DNA of 64,000 nt from Magicicada septendecula (lineage: Eukaryota > Arthropoda > Insecta > Hemiptera > Cicadidae): NCBI GenBank assembly GCA_034769895.1, contig JAWRYS010000738.1:1-64000 (forward strand), written 5' to 3'. The notes beneath the pieces were generated by a model, which ran no database searches, was not told the DNA's origin, and saw nothing but the letters and a program-made list of their open reading frames with translations. This document shows, one piece after another, positions 22,631 through 35,831 of this stretch. The translations under genes were made by a program, and so were the position numbers. Positions within the stretch are counted from its first letter, which is position 1. Every line of letters starts with the position of its first letter.

Positions 22631-23779
22631 TTAGTTTGCTTGCACTCTACCATTTCCTTTTTTGTGATAATACTTTATCTGCGAAATATGTGTTCTTCGT
22701 ACATATTTTTGAGTAGACGGTTCGTACAGGGCTACTGTTACTGGAGTTAAGTACTTGTGAATTTGGTAAGGACCACACCATCGGTATGATAGCTTGGAGG
22801 TGGTCTTATCGATTGCACTACTCGTCGGGTGTGTTCTATACATTACTAAGTCACCGATTTGGTACTTTACTACACTGTTATTATTAATCCGCTCATGATA
22901 TTTTCGCGATTTCTTTAAGTTTGCTCTTAAATTAGCGCGAGCTTCATTCCAGATTTTCTTTATATTTTTATCCCTAATTTCATGGGGTAGTAACTCATGT
23001 ATTTTCCACTTAGTGGATAATGGATGGTTAGGTTTGTATTTATACAATAATTCAAATGGCGTAGACTTATGTCCTTCATGATAGGCTGAATTGAAGGCGA
23101 ATTGTATCCAGGATAGGTTCTGGTCCCAAGACGTATGGTCGTTTGCATGGTAGGCTATTAAAGCAGATTTTAGGTTTCGCAAATACCTTTCAGCTATATT
23201 ACCTTGCGGACGATACTCTGTAGTGGTAATGTGGTCTATCCCTAGTTTGAAACACATGTTCTTGAATTCCTTTGACTTAAACTGGGGTCCGTTATCTGAC
23301 ACTAGATGTACGGGTGTACCGAAATCTTTAAATAATCTATCCCGCAATATATTTACGGTGGTCGAAGCTAACGCTCGCCGCATGGGATACATCCAGACAA
23401 ATTTGGTGAATGAATCTACACAAATGAGTAGCATGGTATTTCCTGATTTAGAACGAGGGTAGGGCCCTGAAAAGTCTAAATAAATTTTCGAGAACGGGGT
23501 AGTAGGAATTTCTGAGATTAATTGACTTATTTGGCTGTTTCTCGCTGGCTTGCTGAGTGCACACAACTTACACCTTTTTACGAAACTAGCTATCTCACTG
23601 TTCATATTTTCCCAGTGATATTCTTTACGAATTCGATGTATTGTTTTATTTATTCCCATATGTGCTCCAATGGTGGAAGAATCGTAGTATTCCATCAGCA
23701 TAGGTTTAATAATATCAAGGGCAATTATTCGTAAATATTTTCCGTTTGCTATTCTATAACATAATACTCTCATACTCAA
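22631..23779 (-). CDS. Integrase domain, U5
   Basis: 382 residues, protein as in U2; the base change near 22718 is silent. Confidence 0.93.
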   Translation of the reverse strand: MSMRVLCYRIANGKYLRIIALDIIKPMLMEYYDSSTIGAHMGINKTIHRIRKEYHWENMNSEIASFVKRCKLCALSKPARNSQISQLISEIPTTPFSKIYLDFSGPYPRSKSGNTMLLICVDSFTKFVWMYPMRRALASTTVNILRDRLFKDFGTPVHLVSDNGPQFKSKEFKNMCFKLGIDHITTTEYRPQGNIAERYLRNLKSALIAYHANDHTSWDQNLSWIQFAFNSAYHEGHKSTPFELLYKYKPNHPLSTKWKIHELLPHEIRDKNIKKIWNEARANLRANLKKSRKYHERINNNSVVKYQIGDLVMYRTHPTSSAIDKTTSKLSYRWCGPYQIHKYLTPVTVALYEPSTQKYVRRTHISQIKYYHKKGNGRVQAN

Positions 23780-23892
23780 TATGTATTTTTCTGACTTATT
23801 TCCTTTATCGAGTTGTTCTATAATTGGTCTTAAAAGGGGGTCTTGTTGTTGATACTGAGCTATGTCCGTAAATGCAAGAGGAAATTCGGTAA

Positions 23893-24213
23893 TTAAAGTA
23901 TTGATAATTGGCGTTTCTCTACTCTCCTTGCTTTCAGATGTTTTACTAGGCGTGACAGTGTATCGGCAACTACATTTTGGGTACCTCTAATATGTTGTAC
24001 TTCAAATTTGTAACAATTTAACCTTAATACCCATCTTCCAATACGACCTAACTGTTTAGGGTGATTTAATAACCAAGATAATGCTTGATTATCCGTTTCC
24101 AACAAGAACTCTTTATGTTCTAAAAAAGGTTTGAACTTCTTAACATAGGGGTCTAATTTTCTTTGGTTATTTTTTTTTAATTTGTTGTCTTTTAGGGGTT
24201 TGCCTGTTTTCAC
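23893..24213 (-). pseudogene. RNase H C-terminal remnant, U5
   Basis: 106-residue open segment with Lys-to-Glu in CYKFEVQHIRG, private to this copy. Confidence 0.87.
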
Positions 24214-24251
24214 GATGCTGCGGAAGACACAGGATTTCGGATCTCCCTGCC

Positions 24252-25753
24252 TTACATGTTTTTTGGATAAGGGGTTTTCTGATAGTACTGTTTCCGTTTA
24301 CAGTTTCTACTAATGTGTCCAAATTTCCCGCAGTTATAACATATGTTTTCTTTACGAGGGGTATCACTTGTTTCCTGTCGAGGTTGAGGCTCATTAGATT
24401 TACCATGGTTGTGAAAATTGGTAGGTCTACGAAATGGTCGTCTTTCGCGCTGTGTTCTTGCATCTGTTACCAGGGCTTGCGTTTCATTTCTACGTGGTGC
24501 CGTGGATAGCAATGCATGACTGTTTGATCCGCGTACCATACGTTTGACGAGTGAATACTGCATTGTTCTAGATCTGCGAAAGTGTTGGGCCTATTTATTA
24601 ATGCTAATCGAGATCTTTCTTCCAGAGATAATCCTACTAAAATGGTATCGACCAATTGTTTCTCACTCCAGTTGACTTGCAGTAGTCGGGAAGACTCTGA
24701 TGTCTGCAATATAGTGGGCCAGTCTCTCATGGGCTCCTTGTACTCGAAGTACGGTGTTTCTTTTGAGCTCCTCATAAATTCCTGTGGGAATAAAATGTTT
24801 TATAATGGTAGTATGAAGTTCTTCTACTGGAAGAGTCGAGCTTAATGATTCCAGTACACGATCCTTTAATGGTGGTTTACATTTGGGTAGGAGGACTTTC
24901 AAGATTTGCCAATCATTTAGTTGCTGTAAATCTTTTATTTGTAGGAGGTATTTGATGAAATTTAACAGTTTCGTAATACTTAAGCCATCCGTGTATGGAA
25001 TTTCTGTTATAATTTTTTCTACTGGATGCGTGATCTTTCCGTAGAGGTCCACATTAAAATTTACATGTGGTATACTTCTAGAAGGACCTGATGCTGCGTT
25101 AGGCGTCGTAAACGCATACTTACTGGTGCGATCATGATGACCATTAGGCTGTGTGGCTTCCGATATCGTTAGGGTATTCACGTCTCTATCTGGTAGCTGT
25201 TCATGACTCGGTTGTATCTTCGATACGGTGGGTGATTCGTGATTCGCGGTGGTGGGAGGGTGTTCTAAAGTAGGCGATTGAACTGGGGAAATATATAATT
25301 TCTGTAAGGATTGCTCAATTTCCTCCATCCTAAATGAGTCGGACATTCTTCGCAATTGTCTTATTATCGTGGGTAATTGCTGTAATGCCTCATCCGCAAA
25401 TTTTTGCACATCGGGAGGGAGTACAGTGACGTTGGGCCAGTTTAATAAATTCTTCATCCGGCGGGTTAAATGTTCTATTCTTTGCGTGGTCCGCAATATT
25501 ACTGCAGGCGATTTTCATCGTGAAGGGTTTGAGATAATAACGTCAATTCCGTATACTTCGCATAACACGTTTCTCTTTCGCTCTCATAATCGAGTTCGCT
25601 TAATCTACCCAACTGCGCGGGTGTATCTGATCTACTTTCGCGTAACGATTTGCGCAATTCAGAGACTGTTACGTTCGCGTGAGGTAAACCGCGTAAAATA
25701 GCTTCGTAGCACAATTCATCTTTTAATAATAGATCGGGGTTAAATAAAGCCAT
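24252..25753 (-). pseudogene. gag remnant, U5 (extra frame break in block C)
   Basis: Block C is split (24775-24467 and 24563-24252) by the same small change as in U4, near 24519. Blocks A (25753-25499) and B (25496-24663) match U2. Confidence 0.87.
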
Positions 25754-27911
25754 ATTTCCCGGATATTAACCACTATAAGTACTTATTCTACTAATACTAA
25801 ATCCTATACTACTCTTTCCTGATTACACAAATAAACAATTTTAATTCGCAGTAAAAATTTACATTGGTTGTGCGAGAATTAAATCTTAGAGAAAGAGAAA
25901 TCTCACACAGACGTCAATTTACTTTCAACAAAAGGAGAAATACGTGGTTACTAAGCACGAGACGACACACGCTTGGTATAACAATAGAGGAGGTGTGCTA
26001 TTGTCTAACTCGACGTGGCAGAGGGTGACAAGGACAGTTTCGTACAGGCGGCAACAGGAAATTTACCGGTCTGAGTTTGTTGTCAAACCGACACGTTGGT
26101 GACTGAAATTTTTGGACAAGTACGTACCTGGATTTGTATACATGTGTCATATAATGTGTTCATGTGTAAATATGTTAATATGAGTTTACACATATTAAAT
26201 TCACAATTAATCTTACCTATATACTATTCTATTCTAATTATTATTTTCTTTTTATTTTTAATTTACTGGAATATTTTAAAGTAACTGAGTGAATATATCT
26301 ACAGAGGGGCACATGGTATATGTGTCACGATCTACACAATTATTATTTTTTTTTACAAACCAGCAGAGTGGCGCATTTTATAACGTCTTACCTACGTTAT
26401 AACACCGGGAACCTGTGCTTAATTGCCTCGGATCAATTGCACAGGCTGCCATGGTCGTAACCAACTTCTAATTTTTATCTTTACAAGCTGTAGTTAGAAT
26501 TAAAGGAAATCTTTTAGGGGTGTCTGATGATTTATTCACTCAGTATTATGTGTTATGTAATGGCATCTCTTTATTAAATGATTTCTTTAACAGTTCTACA
26601 TGAGTTTTTCACCATAAGGTTTTCTTAATAAATAGTTTACAAAATATTTTCTGAAAGGGGCCCACAACAAAAGGATTGTTATGTGCTAGCTTTTTCCACG
26701 GATCCGGGATATTAATCTGGTTTGTAAGTTAAGCTCACTTACTCATATACTATCATACTATTTGGGGGCCATTTGAAGAATGGACTTAATTTAACTTTTA
26801 GTATCTGTGAAGCTTTATAATATAGGCACTACTTGCTACTACAAATATTTTTAGTCGTATGACATACTACATTTAACAAAGTGACTATTATTAAAGTCTT
26901 TTATATTGTTATTTAAACTATCTTTTACAAATCATCTTTTTTGAATGGTAATTAACCACGGAAGACAAGTCTCCGTGTCACCTGTGATATCCTGAAGTTT
27001 ACTCCGTGTCCTGGTCCTTGGCCCTTGGGGTGTCCACAGATGGTTGATCTTTATTTTAGTTTACTTTCCTGCTGAAGTTCCTGAAGTGATTCGGTAATTA
27101 TGAAGCTGCTATGCTGTTCTCATAAGTCCGGTAGCTAAGCATCTTTAGTAGTATAACTCGAGTAAATGTTTTTGTTTGCCACAGAAATGCACGTCACATC
27201 GTTATTTATAAAAGGTTCTCACTTTTGGTACCTCGTACCTTTTTAATTTAAACAAACATTGAGATCTTACACTTAGTTAATAGAGACGTCATCCCTCACA
27301 CTTATTTATTCCTTTTTGTTTTAAATGATTACATGTTTACTTTATAACACACTAATTTACCGCTACATTCCTCTGCACATTGTTAAATCTGCACACTAAA
27401 ACAAACAGATATTGTCGTACTTTGGGGCATGGTTCAGGTCTGTAGTGTTTACTGCGAGAACGCTCCATCTCGACTGATTTACTATGTTAGGACAGGTAAG
27501 TTAACTGCGCGGAGTTTACGCATCACCATAAAATAGTTCCACCTTTATTTGATATTTACGGTATTAATGTTTGACCTTTTAATTATCCAAAGATATGCCT
27601 TACTTCAGAATTAATTATAGTATACTACTGTGTTGTTGTTTATTTATTTATTTAATTTCAAATTTACAAGTATTATTAGTTTAGTTTATGGGTCGGTATG
27701 CAAGTTGGTTCCGGTTATCGCATGTCGATGCATGGTAAATTATTAAAGGGTTTCTTTACTTTTACACTCGCATTCCTTTTTGTCTTTTTAAATCTCTTTA
27801 TTAAATATTATTTTGAGTTATTTAAGGGATTTAAAATTAGTTTAAATGTGCGATTTAAAGAAAAATTTAAATTTCTCTCCTTTTTACAATTCCTATTTTA
27901 AAATCGTCACA
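25754..27911 (-). repeat. Leader plus LTR, U5
   Basis: Last copy of the left-hand LTR type: CTTTTAGGGG and ATGGCATC near 26510-26540, where U6-U10 have CTTATAGGGG and ATGACATC. Confidence 0.75.
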
Positions 27912-28420
27912 TACTCCCCCGCTTAAAGAAGACACCGGGTGGGGAAATAGATGTGTTTTCTATGGGTTATTAGGTCAGTAATGTACTGGGAGTATGCTTG
28001 GCATTACTGTGTGAAATTTCTCTCACTCGTTTCCCTTTTCAAATTTATGAGGTGCATGAGTCACTCTCGACTTACTTCTTCCTATTATTAACATATACAA
28101 CGCCTTACAAACTAATTCTTAGACTACATAAAATTCACACTTTATAAAATATATCGAAAACATACTAAATTCTTCTTAAGACTACTACTTACGACTACTA
28201 CCGGTTTTTTCTTTAGTTGTGAGTTACTCTTGTTATAGAATTACTCTTTAAGTAATTTATTACTTAATTATTATTTATATTCGACGTCAGCTGACTTCTC
28301 ACTTTTCTCTACTTTCACTTAATAGGATCCAAGGTTGATCAGGCCTCATCCCTATTTATACGATTAGATAATCAAGTGCTTACTCAAGTACTCTTTAGCA
28401 GGTATACCTTTTTTCTACAT

Positions 28421-29569
28421 TTAGTTTGCTTGCACTCTACCATTTCCTTTTTTGTGATAATACTTTATCTGCGAAATATGTGTTCTTCGTACATATTTTT
28501 GAGTAGAGGGTTCGTACAGGGCTACTGTTACTGGAGTTAAGTACTTGTGAATTTGGTAAGGACCACACCATCGGTATGATAGCTTGGAGGTGGTCTTATC
28601 GATTGCACTACTCGTCGGGTGTGTTCTATACATTACTAAGTCACCGATTTGGTACTTTACTACACTGTTATTATTAATCCGCTCATGATATTTTCGCGAT
28701 TTCTTTAAGTTTGCTCTTAAATTAGCGCGAGCTTCATTCCAGATTTTCTTTATATTTTTATCCCTAATTTCATGGGGTAGTAACTCATGTATTTTCCACT
28801 TAGTGGATAATGGATGGTTAGGTTTGTATTTATACAATAATTCAAATGGCGTAGACTTATGTCCTTCATGATAGGCTGAATTGAAGGCGAATTGTATCCA
28901 GGATAGGTTCTGGTCCCAAGACGTATGGTCGTTTGCATGGTAGGCTATTAAAGCAGATTTTAGATTTCGCAAATACCTTTCAGCTATATTACCTTGCGGA
29001 CGATACTCTGTAGTGGTAATGTGGTCTATCCCTAGTTTGAAACACATGTTCTTGAATTCCTTTGACTTAAACTGGGGTCCGTTATCTGACACTAGATGTA
29101 CGGGTGTACCGAAATCTTTAAATAATCTATCCCGCAATATATTTACGGTGGTCGAAGCTAACGCTCGCCGCATGGGATACATCCAGACAAATTTGGTGAA
29201 TGAATCTACACAAATGAGTAGCATGGTATTTCCTGATTTAGAACGAGGGTAGGGTCCTGAAAAGTCTAAATAAATTTTCGAGAACGGGGTAGTAGGAATT
29301 TCTGAGATTAATTGACTTATTTGGCTGTTTCTCGCTGGCTTGCTGAGTGCACACAACTTACACCTTTTTACGAAACTAGCTATCTCACTGTTCATATTTT
29401 CCCAGTGATATTCTTTACGAATTCGATGTATTGTTTTATTTATTCCCATATGTGCTCCAATGGTGGAAGAATCGTAGTATTCCATCAGCATAGGTTTAAT
29501 AATATCAAGGGCAATTATTCGTAAATATTTTCCGTTTGCTATTCTATAACATAATACTCTCATACTCAA
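28421..29569 (-). CDS. Integrase domain, U6
   Basis: 382 residues, same protein as U2; the base change near 28964 is silent. It is the rightmost copy with Ser in the NNNSVVKY segment. Confidence 0.93.
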   Translation of the reverse strand: MSMRVLCYRIANGKYLRIIALDIIKPMLMEYYDSSTIGAHMGINKTIHRIRKEYHWENMNSEIASFVKRCKLCALSKPARNSQISQLISEIPTTPFSKIYLDFSGPYPRSKSGNTMLLICVDSFTKFVWMYPMRRALASTTVNILRDRLFKDFGTPVHLVSDNGPQFKSKEFKNMCFKLGIDHITTTEYRPQGNIAERYLRNLKSALIAYHANDHTSWDQNLSWIQFAFNSAYHEGHKSTPFELLYKYKPNHPLSTKWKIHELLPHEIRDKNIKKIWNEARANLRANLKKSRKYHERINNNSVVKYQIGDLVMYRTHPTSSAIDKTTSKLSYRWCGPYQIHKYLTPVTVALYEPSTQKYVRRTHISQIKYYHKKGNGRVQAN

Positions 29570-29682
29570 TATGTATTTTTCTGACTTATTTCCTTTATCG
29601 AGTTGTTCTATAATTGGTCTTAAAAGGGGGTCTTGTTGTTGATACTGAGCTATGTCCGTAAATGCAAGAGGAAATTCGGTAA

Positions 29683-30003
29683 TTAAAGTATTGATAATTG
29701 GCGTTTCTCTACTCTCCTTGCTTTCAGATGTTTTACTAGGCGTGACAGTGTATCGGCAACTACATTTTGGATACCTCTAATATGTTGTACTTTAAATTTG
29801 TAACAATTTAACCTTAATACCCATCTTCCAATACGACCTAACTGTTTAGGGTGATTTAATAACCAAGATAATGCTTGATTATCCGTTTCCAACAAGAACT
29901 CTTTATGTTCTAAAAAAGGTTTGAACTTCTTAACATAGGGGTCTAATTTTCTTTGGTTATTTTTTTTTAATTTGTTGTCTTTTAGGGGTTTGCCTGTTTT
30001 CAC
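29683..30003 (-). pseudogene. RNase H C-terminal remnant, U6
   Basis: 106-residue open segment with Thr-to-Ile in HIRGIQNVV, private to this copy. Confidence 0.87.
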
Positions 30004-30041
30004 GATGCTGCGGAAGACACAGGATTTCGGATCTCCCTGCC

Positions 30042-31544
30042 TTACATGTTTTTTGGATAAGGGGTTTTCTGATAGTACTGTTTCCGTTTACAGTTTCTAC
30101 TAATGTGTCCAAATTTCCCGCAGTTATAACATATGTTTCCTTTACGAGGGGTATCACTTGTTTCCTGTCGAGGTTGAGGCTCATTAGATTTACCATGGTT
30201 GTGAAAATTGGTAGGTCTACGAAATGGTCGTCTTTCGCGCTGTGTTCTTGCATCTGTTACCAGGGCTTGCGTTTCATTTCTACGTGGTGCCGTGGATAGC
30301 AATGCATGTCTGTTCTGATCCGCGTACCATACGTTTGACGAGTGAATACTGCATTGTTCTAGATCTGCGAAAGTGTTGGGCCTATTTATTAATGCTAATC
30401 GAGATCTTTCTTCCAGAGATAATCCTACTAAAATGGTATCGACCAATTGTTTCTCACTCCAGTTGACTTGCAGTAGTCGGGAAGACTCTGATGTCTGCAA
30501 TATAGTGGGCCAGTCTCTCATGGGCTCCTTGTACTCGAAGTACGGTGTTTCTTTTGAGCTCCTCATAAATTCCTGTGGGAATAAAATGTTTTATAATGGT
30601 AGTATGAAGTTCTTCTACTGGAAGAGTCGAGCTTAATGATTCCAGTACACGATCCTTTAATGGTGGTTTACATTTGGGTAGGAGGACTTGCAAGATTTGC
30701 CAATCATTTAGTTGCTGTAAATCTTTTATTTGTAGGAGGTATTTGATGAAATTTAACAGTTTCGTAATACTTAAGCCATCCGTGTATGGAATTTCTGTTA
30801 TAATTTTTTCTACTGGATGCGTGATCTTTCCGTAGAGGTCCACATTAAAATTTACATGTGGTATACTTCTAGAAGGACCTGATGCTGCGTTAGGCGTCGT
30901 AAACGCATACTTACTGGTGCGATCATGATGACCATTAGGCTGTGTGGCTTCCGATATCGTTAGGGTATTCACGTCTCTATCTGGTAGCTGTTCATGACTC
31001 GGTTGTATCTTCGATACGGTGGGTGATTCGTGATTCGCGGTGGTGGGAGGGTGTTCTAAAGTAGGCGATTGAACTGGGGAAATATATAATTTCTGTAAGG
31101 ATTGCTCAATTTCCTCCATCCTAAATGAGTCGGACATTCTTCGCAATTGTCTTATTATCGTGGGTAATTGCTGTAATGCCTCATCCGCAAATTTTTGCAC
31201 ATCGGGAGGGAGTACAGTGACGTTGGGCCAGTTTAATAAATTCTTCATCCGGCGGGTTAAATGTTCTATTCTTTGCGTGGTCCGCAATATTACTGCAGGC
31301 GATTTTCATCGTGAAGGGTTTGAGATAATAACGTCAATTCCGTATACTTCGCATAACACGTTTCTCTTTCGCTCTCATAATCGAGTTCGCTTAATCTACC
31401 CAACTGCGCGGGTGTATCTGATCTACTTTCGCGTAACGATTTGCGCAATTCAGAGACTGTTACGTTCGCGTGAGGTAAACCGCGTAAAATAGCTTCGTAG
31501 CACAATTCATCTTTTAATAATAGATCGGGGTTAAATAAAGCCAT
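30042..31544 (-). pseudogene. gag remnant, U6
   Basis: Block C is unbroken (30566-30042) with Glu-to-Gly just before the zinc knuckle (RKGNICYNC). Block B (31287-30454) has Gln in WQILQVLL. Block A is 31544-31290. Confidence 0.87.
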
Positions 31545-33701
31545 ATTTCCCGGATATTAACCACTATAAGTACTTATTCTACTAATACTAAATCCTATAC
31601 TACTCTTTCCTGATTACACAAATAAACAATTTTAATTCGCAGTAAAAATTTACATTGGTTGTGCGAGAATTAAATCTTAGAGAAAGAGAAATCTCACACA
31701 GACGTCAATTTACTTTCAACAAAAGGAGAAATACGTGGTTACTAAGCACGAGACGACACACGCTTGGTATAACAATAGAGGAGGTGTGCTATTGTCTAAC
31801 TCGACGTGGCAGAGGGTGACAAGGACAGTTTCGTACAGGCGGCAACAGGAAATTTACCGGTCTGAGTTTGTTGTCAAACCGACAAGTTGGTGACTGAAAT
31901 TTTTGGACAAGTACGTACCTGGATTTGTATACATGTGTCATATAATGTGTTCATGTGTAAATATGTTAATATGAGTTTACACATATTAAATTCACAATTA
32001 ATCTTACCTATATACTATTCTATTCTAATTATTATTTTCTTTTTATTTTTAATTTACTGGAATATTTTAAAGTAACTGAGTGAATATATCTACAGAGGGG
32101 CACATGGTATATGTGTCACGATCTACACAATTATTATTTTTTTTTACAAACCAGCAGAGTGGCGCATTTTATAACGTCTTACCTACGTTATAACACCGGG
32201 AACCTGTGCTTAATTGCCTCGGATCAATTGCACAGGCTGCCATGGTCGTAACCAACTTCTAATTTTTATCTTTACAAGCTGTAGTTAGAATTAAAGGAAA
32301 TCTTATAGGGGTGTCTGATGATTTATTCACTCAGTATTATGTGTTATGTAATGACATCTCTTTATTAAATGATTTCTTTAACAGTTCTACATGAGTTTTT
32401 CACCATAAGGTTTTCTTAATAAATAGTTTACAAAATATTTTCTGAAAGGGGCCCACAACAAAAGGATTGTTATGTGCTAGCTTTTTCCACGGATCCGGGA
32501 TATTAATCTGGTTTGTAAGTTAAGCTCACTTACTCATATACTATCATACTATTTGGGGGCCATTTGAAGAATGGACTTAATTTAACTTTTAGTATCTGTG
32601 AAGCTTTATATTATAGGCACTACTTGCTACTACAAATATTTTTAGTCGTATGACATACTACATTTAACAAAGTGACTATTATTAAAGTCTTTTATATTGT
32701 TATTTAAACTATCTTTTACAAATCATCTTTTTTGAATGGTAATTAACCACGGAAGACAAGTCTCCGTGTCACCTGTGATATCCTGAAGTTTACTCCGTGT
32801 CCTGGTCCTTGGCCCTTGGGTGTCCACAGATGGTTGATCTTTATTTTAGTTTACTTTCCTGCTGAAGTTCCTGAAGTGATTCGGTAATTATGAAGCTGCT
32901 ATGCTGTTCTCATAAGTCCGGTAGCTAAGCATCTTTAGTAGTATAACTCGAGTAAATGTTTTTGTTTGCCACAGAAATGCACGTCACATCGTTATTTATA
33001 AAAGGTTCTCACTTTTGGTACCTCGTACCTTTTTAATTTAAACAAACATTGAGATCTTACACTTAGTTAATAGAGACGTCATCCCTCACACTTATTTATT
33101 CCTTTTTGTTTTAAATGATTACATGTTTACTTTATAACACACTAATTTACCGCTACATTCCTCTGCACATTGTTAAATCTGCACACTAAAACAAACAGAT
33201 ATTGTCGTACTTTGGGGCATGGTTCAGGTCTGTAGTGTTTACTGCGAGAACGCTCCATCTCGACTGATTTACTATGTTAGGACAGGTAAGTTAACTGCGC
33301 GGAGTTTACGCATCACCATAAAATAGTTCCACCTTTATTTGATATTTACGGTATTAATGTTTGACCTTTTAATTATCCAAAGATATGCCTTACTTCAGAA
33401 TTAATTATAGTATACTACTGTGTTGTTGTTTATTTATTTATTTAATTTCAAATTTACAAGTATTATTAGTTTAGTTTATGGGTCGGTATGCAAGTTGGTT
33501 CCGGTTATCGCATGTCGATGCATGGTAAATTATTAAAGGGTTTCTTTACTTTTACACTCGCATTCCTTTTTGTCTTTTTAAATCTCTTTATTAAATATTA
33601 TTTTGAGTTATTTAAGGGATTTAAAATTAGTTTAAATGTGCGATTTAAAGAAAAATTTAAATTTCTCTCCTTTTTACAATTCCTATTTTAAAATCGTCAC
33701 A
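31545..33701 (-). repeat. Leader plus LTR, U6
   Basis: First LTR with the right-hand marker set: CTTATAGGGG, ATGACATC and TTATATTATAGG near 32300-32615. It is one base shorter than U2. Confidence 0.75.
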
Positions 33702-34210
33702 TACTCCCCCGCTTAAAGAAGACACCGGGTGGGGAAATAGATGTGTTTTCTATGGGTTATTAGGTCAGTAATGTACTGGGAGTATGCTTGGCATTACTGT
33801 GTGAAATTTCTCTCACTCGTTTCCCTTTTCAAATTTATGAGGTGCATGAGTCACTCTCGACTTACTTCTTCCTATTATTAACATATACAACGCCTTACAA
33901 ACTAATTCTTAGACTACATAAAATTCACACTTTATAAAATATATCGAAAACATACTAAATTCTTCTTAAGACTACTACTTACGACTACTACCGGTTTTTT
34001 CTTTAGTTGTGAGTTACTCTTGTTATAGAATTACTCTTTAAGTAATTTATTACTTAATTATTATTTATATTCGACGTCAGCTGACTTCTCACTTTTCTCT
34101 ACTTTCACTGAATAGGATCCAAGGTTGATCAGGCCTCATCCCTATTTATACGATTAGATAATCAAGTGCTTACTCAAGTACTCTTTAGCAGGTATACCTT
34201 TTTTCTACAT

Positions 34211-35359
34211 TTAGTTTGCTTGCACTCTACCATTTCCTTTTTTGTGATAATACTTTATCTGCGAAATATGTGTTCTTCGTACATATTTTTGAGTAGAGGG
34301 TTCGTACAGGGCTACTGTTACTGGAGTTAAGTACTTGTGAATTTGGTAAGGACCACACCATCGGTATGATAGCTTGGAGGTGGTCTTATCGATTGCACTA
34401 CTCGTCGGGTGTGTTCTATACATTACTAAGTCACCGATTTGGTACTTTACTACATTGTTATTATTAATCCGCTCATGATATTTTCGCGATTTCTTTAAGT
34501 TTGCTCTTAAATTAGCGCGAGCTTCATTCCAGATTTTCTTTATATTTTTATCCCTAATTTCATGGGGTAGTAACTCATGTATTTTCCACTTAGTGGATAA
34601 TGGATGGTTAGGTTTGTATTTATACAATAATTCAAATGGCGTAGACTTATGTCCTTCATGATAGGCTGAATTGAAGGCGAATTGTATCCAGGATAGGTTC
34701 TGGTCCCAAGACGTATGGTCGTTTGCATGGTAGGCTATTAAAGCAGATTTTAGGTTTCGCAAATACCTTTCAGCTATATTACCTTGCGGACGATACTCTG
34801 TAGTGGTAATGTGGTCTATCCCTAGTTTGAAACACATGTTCTTGTATTCCTTTGACTTATACTGGGGTCCGTTATCTGACACTAGATGTACGGGTGTACC
34901 GAAATCTTTAAATAATCTATCCCGCAATATATTTACGGTGGTCGAAGCTAACGCTCGCCGCATGGGATACATCCAGACAAATTTGGTGAATGAATCTACA
35001 CAAATGAGTAGCATGGTATTTCCTGATTTAGAACGAGGGTAGGGTCCTGAAAAGTCTAAATAAATTTTCGAGAACGGGGTAGTAGGAATTTCTGAGATTA
35101 ATTGACTTATTTGGCTGTTTCTCGCTGGCTTGCTGAGTGCACACAACTTACACCTTTTTACGAAACTAGCTATCTCACTGTTCATATTTTCCCAGTGATA
35201 TTCTTTACGAATTCGATGTATTGTTTTATTTATTCCCATATGTGCTCCAATGGTGGAAGAATCGTAGTATTCCATCAGCATAGGTTTAATAATATCAAGG
35301 GCAATTATTCGTAAATATTTTCCGTTTGCTATTCTATAACATAATACTCTCATACTCAA
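34211..35359 (-). CDS. Integrase domain, U7
   Basis: 382 residues; two nearby Phe-to-Tyr changes follow the second catalytic Asp (SDNGPQYKSKEYKNM). The DDE residues are kept. Confidence 0.93.
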   Translation of the reverse strand: MSMRVLCYRIANGKYLRIIALDIIKPMLMEYYDSSTIGAHMGINKTIHRIRKEYHWENMNSEIASFVKRCKLCALSKPARNSQISQLISEIPTTPFSKIYLDFSGPYPRSKSGNTMLLICVDSFTKFVWMYPMRRALASTTVNILRDRLFKDFGTPVHLVSDNGPQYKSKEYKNMCFKLGIDHITTTEYRPQGNIAERYLRNLKSALIAYHANDHTSWDQNLSWIQFAFNSAYHEGHKSTPFELLYKYKPNHPLSTKWKIHELLPHEIRDKNIKKIWNEARANLRANLKKSRKYHERINNNNVVKYQIGDLVMYRTHPTSSAIDKTTSKLSYRWCGPYQIHKYLTPVTVALYEPSTQKYVRRTHISQIKYYHKKGNGRVQAN

Positions 35360-35472
35360 TATGTATTTTTCTGACTTATTTCCTTTATCGAGTTGTTCTA
35401 TAATTGGTCTTAAAAGGGGGTCTTGTTGTTGATACTGAGCTATGTCCGTAAATGCAAGAGGAAATTCGGTAA

Positions 35473-35793
35473 TTAAAGTATTGATAATTGGCGTTTCTCT
35501 ACTCTCCTTGCTTTCAGATGTTTTACTAGGCGTGACAGTGTATCGGCAACTACATTTTGGGTACCTCTAATATGTTGTACTTTAAATTTGTAACAATTTA
35601 ACCTTAATACCCATCTTCCAATACGACCTAACTGTTTAGGGTGATTTAATAACCAAGATAATGCTTGATTATCCGTTTCCAACAAGAACTCTTTATGTTC
35701 TAAAAAAGGTTTGAACTTCTTAACATAGGGGTCTAATTTTCTTTGGTTATTTTTTTTTAATTTGTTGTCTTTTAGGGGTTTGCCTGTTTTCAC
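35473..35793 (-). pseudogene. RNase H C-terminal remnant, U7
   Basis: 106-residue open segment without private changes. Confidence 0.87.
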
Positions 35794-35831
35794 GATGCTG
35801 CGGAAGACACAGGATTTCGGATCTCCCTGCC

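Larger units (their letters stand above)
22122..27911 (-). mobile_element. Array unit U5 (5790 bp)
   Basis: Shares the gag block C break and the GGCCC variant with U4 but keeps Lys in WQILKVLL and AAGTACTT before gag, like U2 and U3. It is therefore a mosaic of the two neighbouring types. Confidence 0.92.
27912..33701 (-). mobile_element. Array unit U6 (5790 bp)
   Basis: Transitional copy: its integrase is of the left-hand type (Ser in NNNSVV) and its LTR of the right-hand type. A one-base gain in gag (NRH segment restored) offsets a one-base loss in a G run near 32818, so the length stays 5790. Confidence 0.92.
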
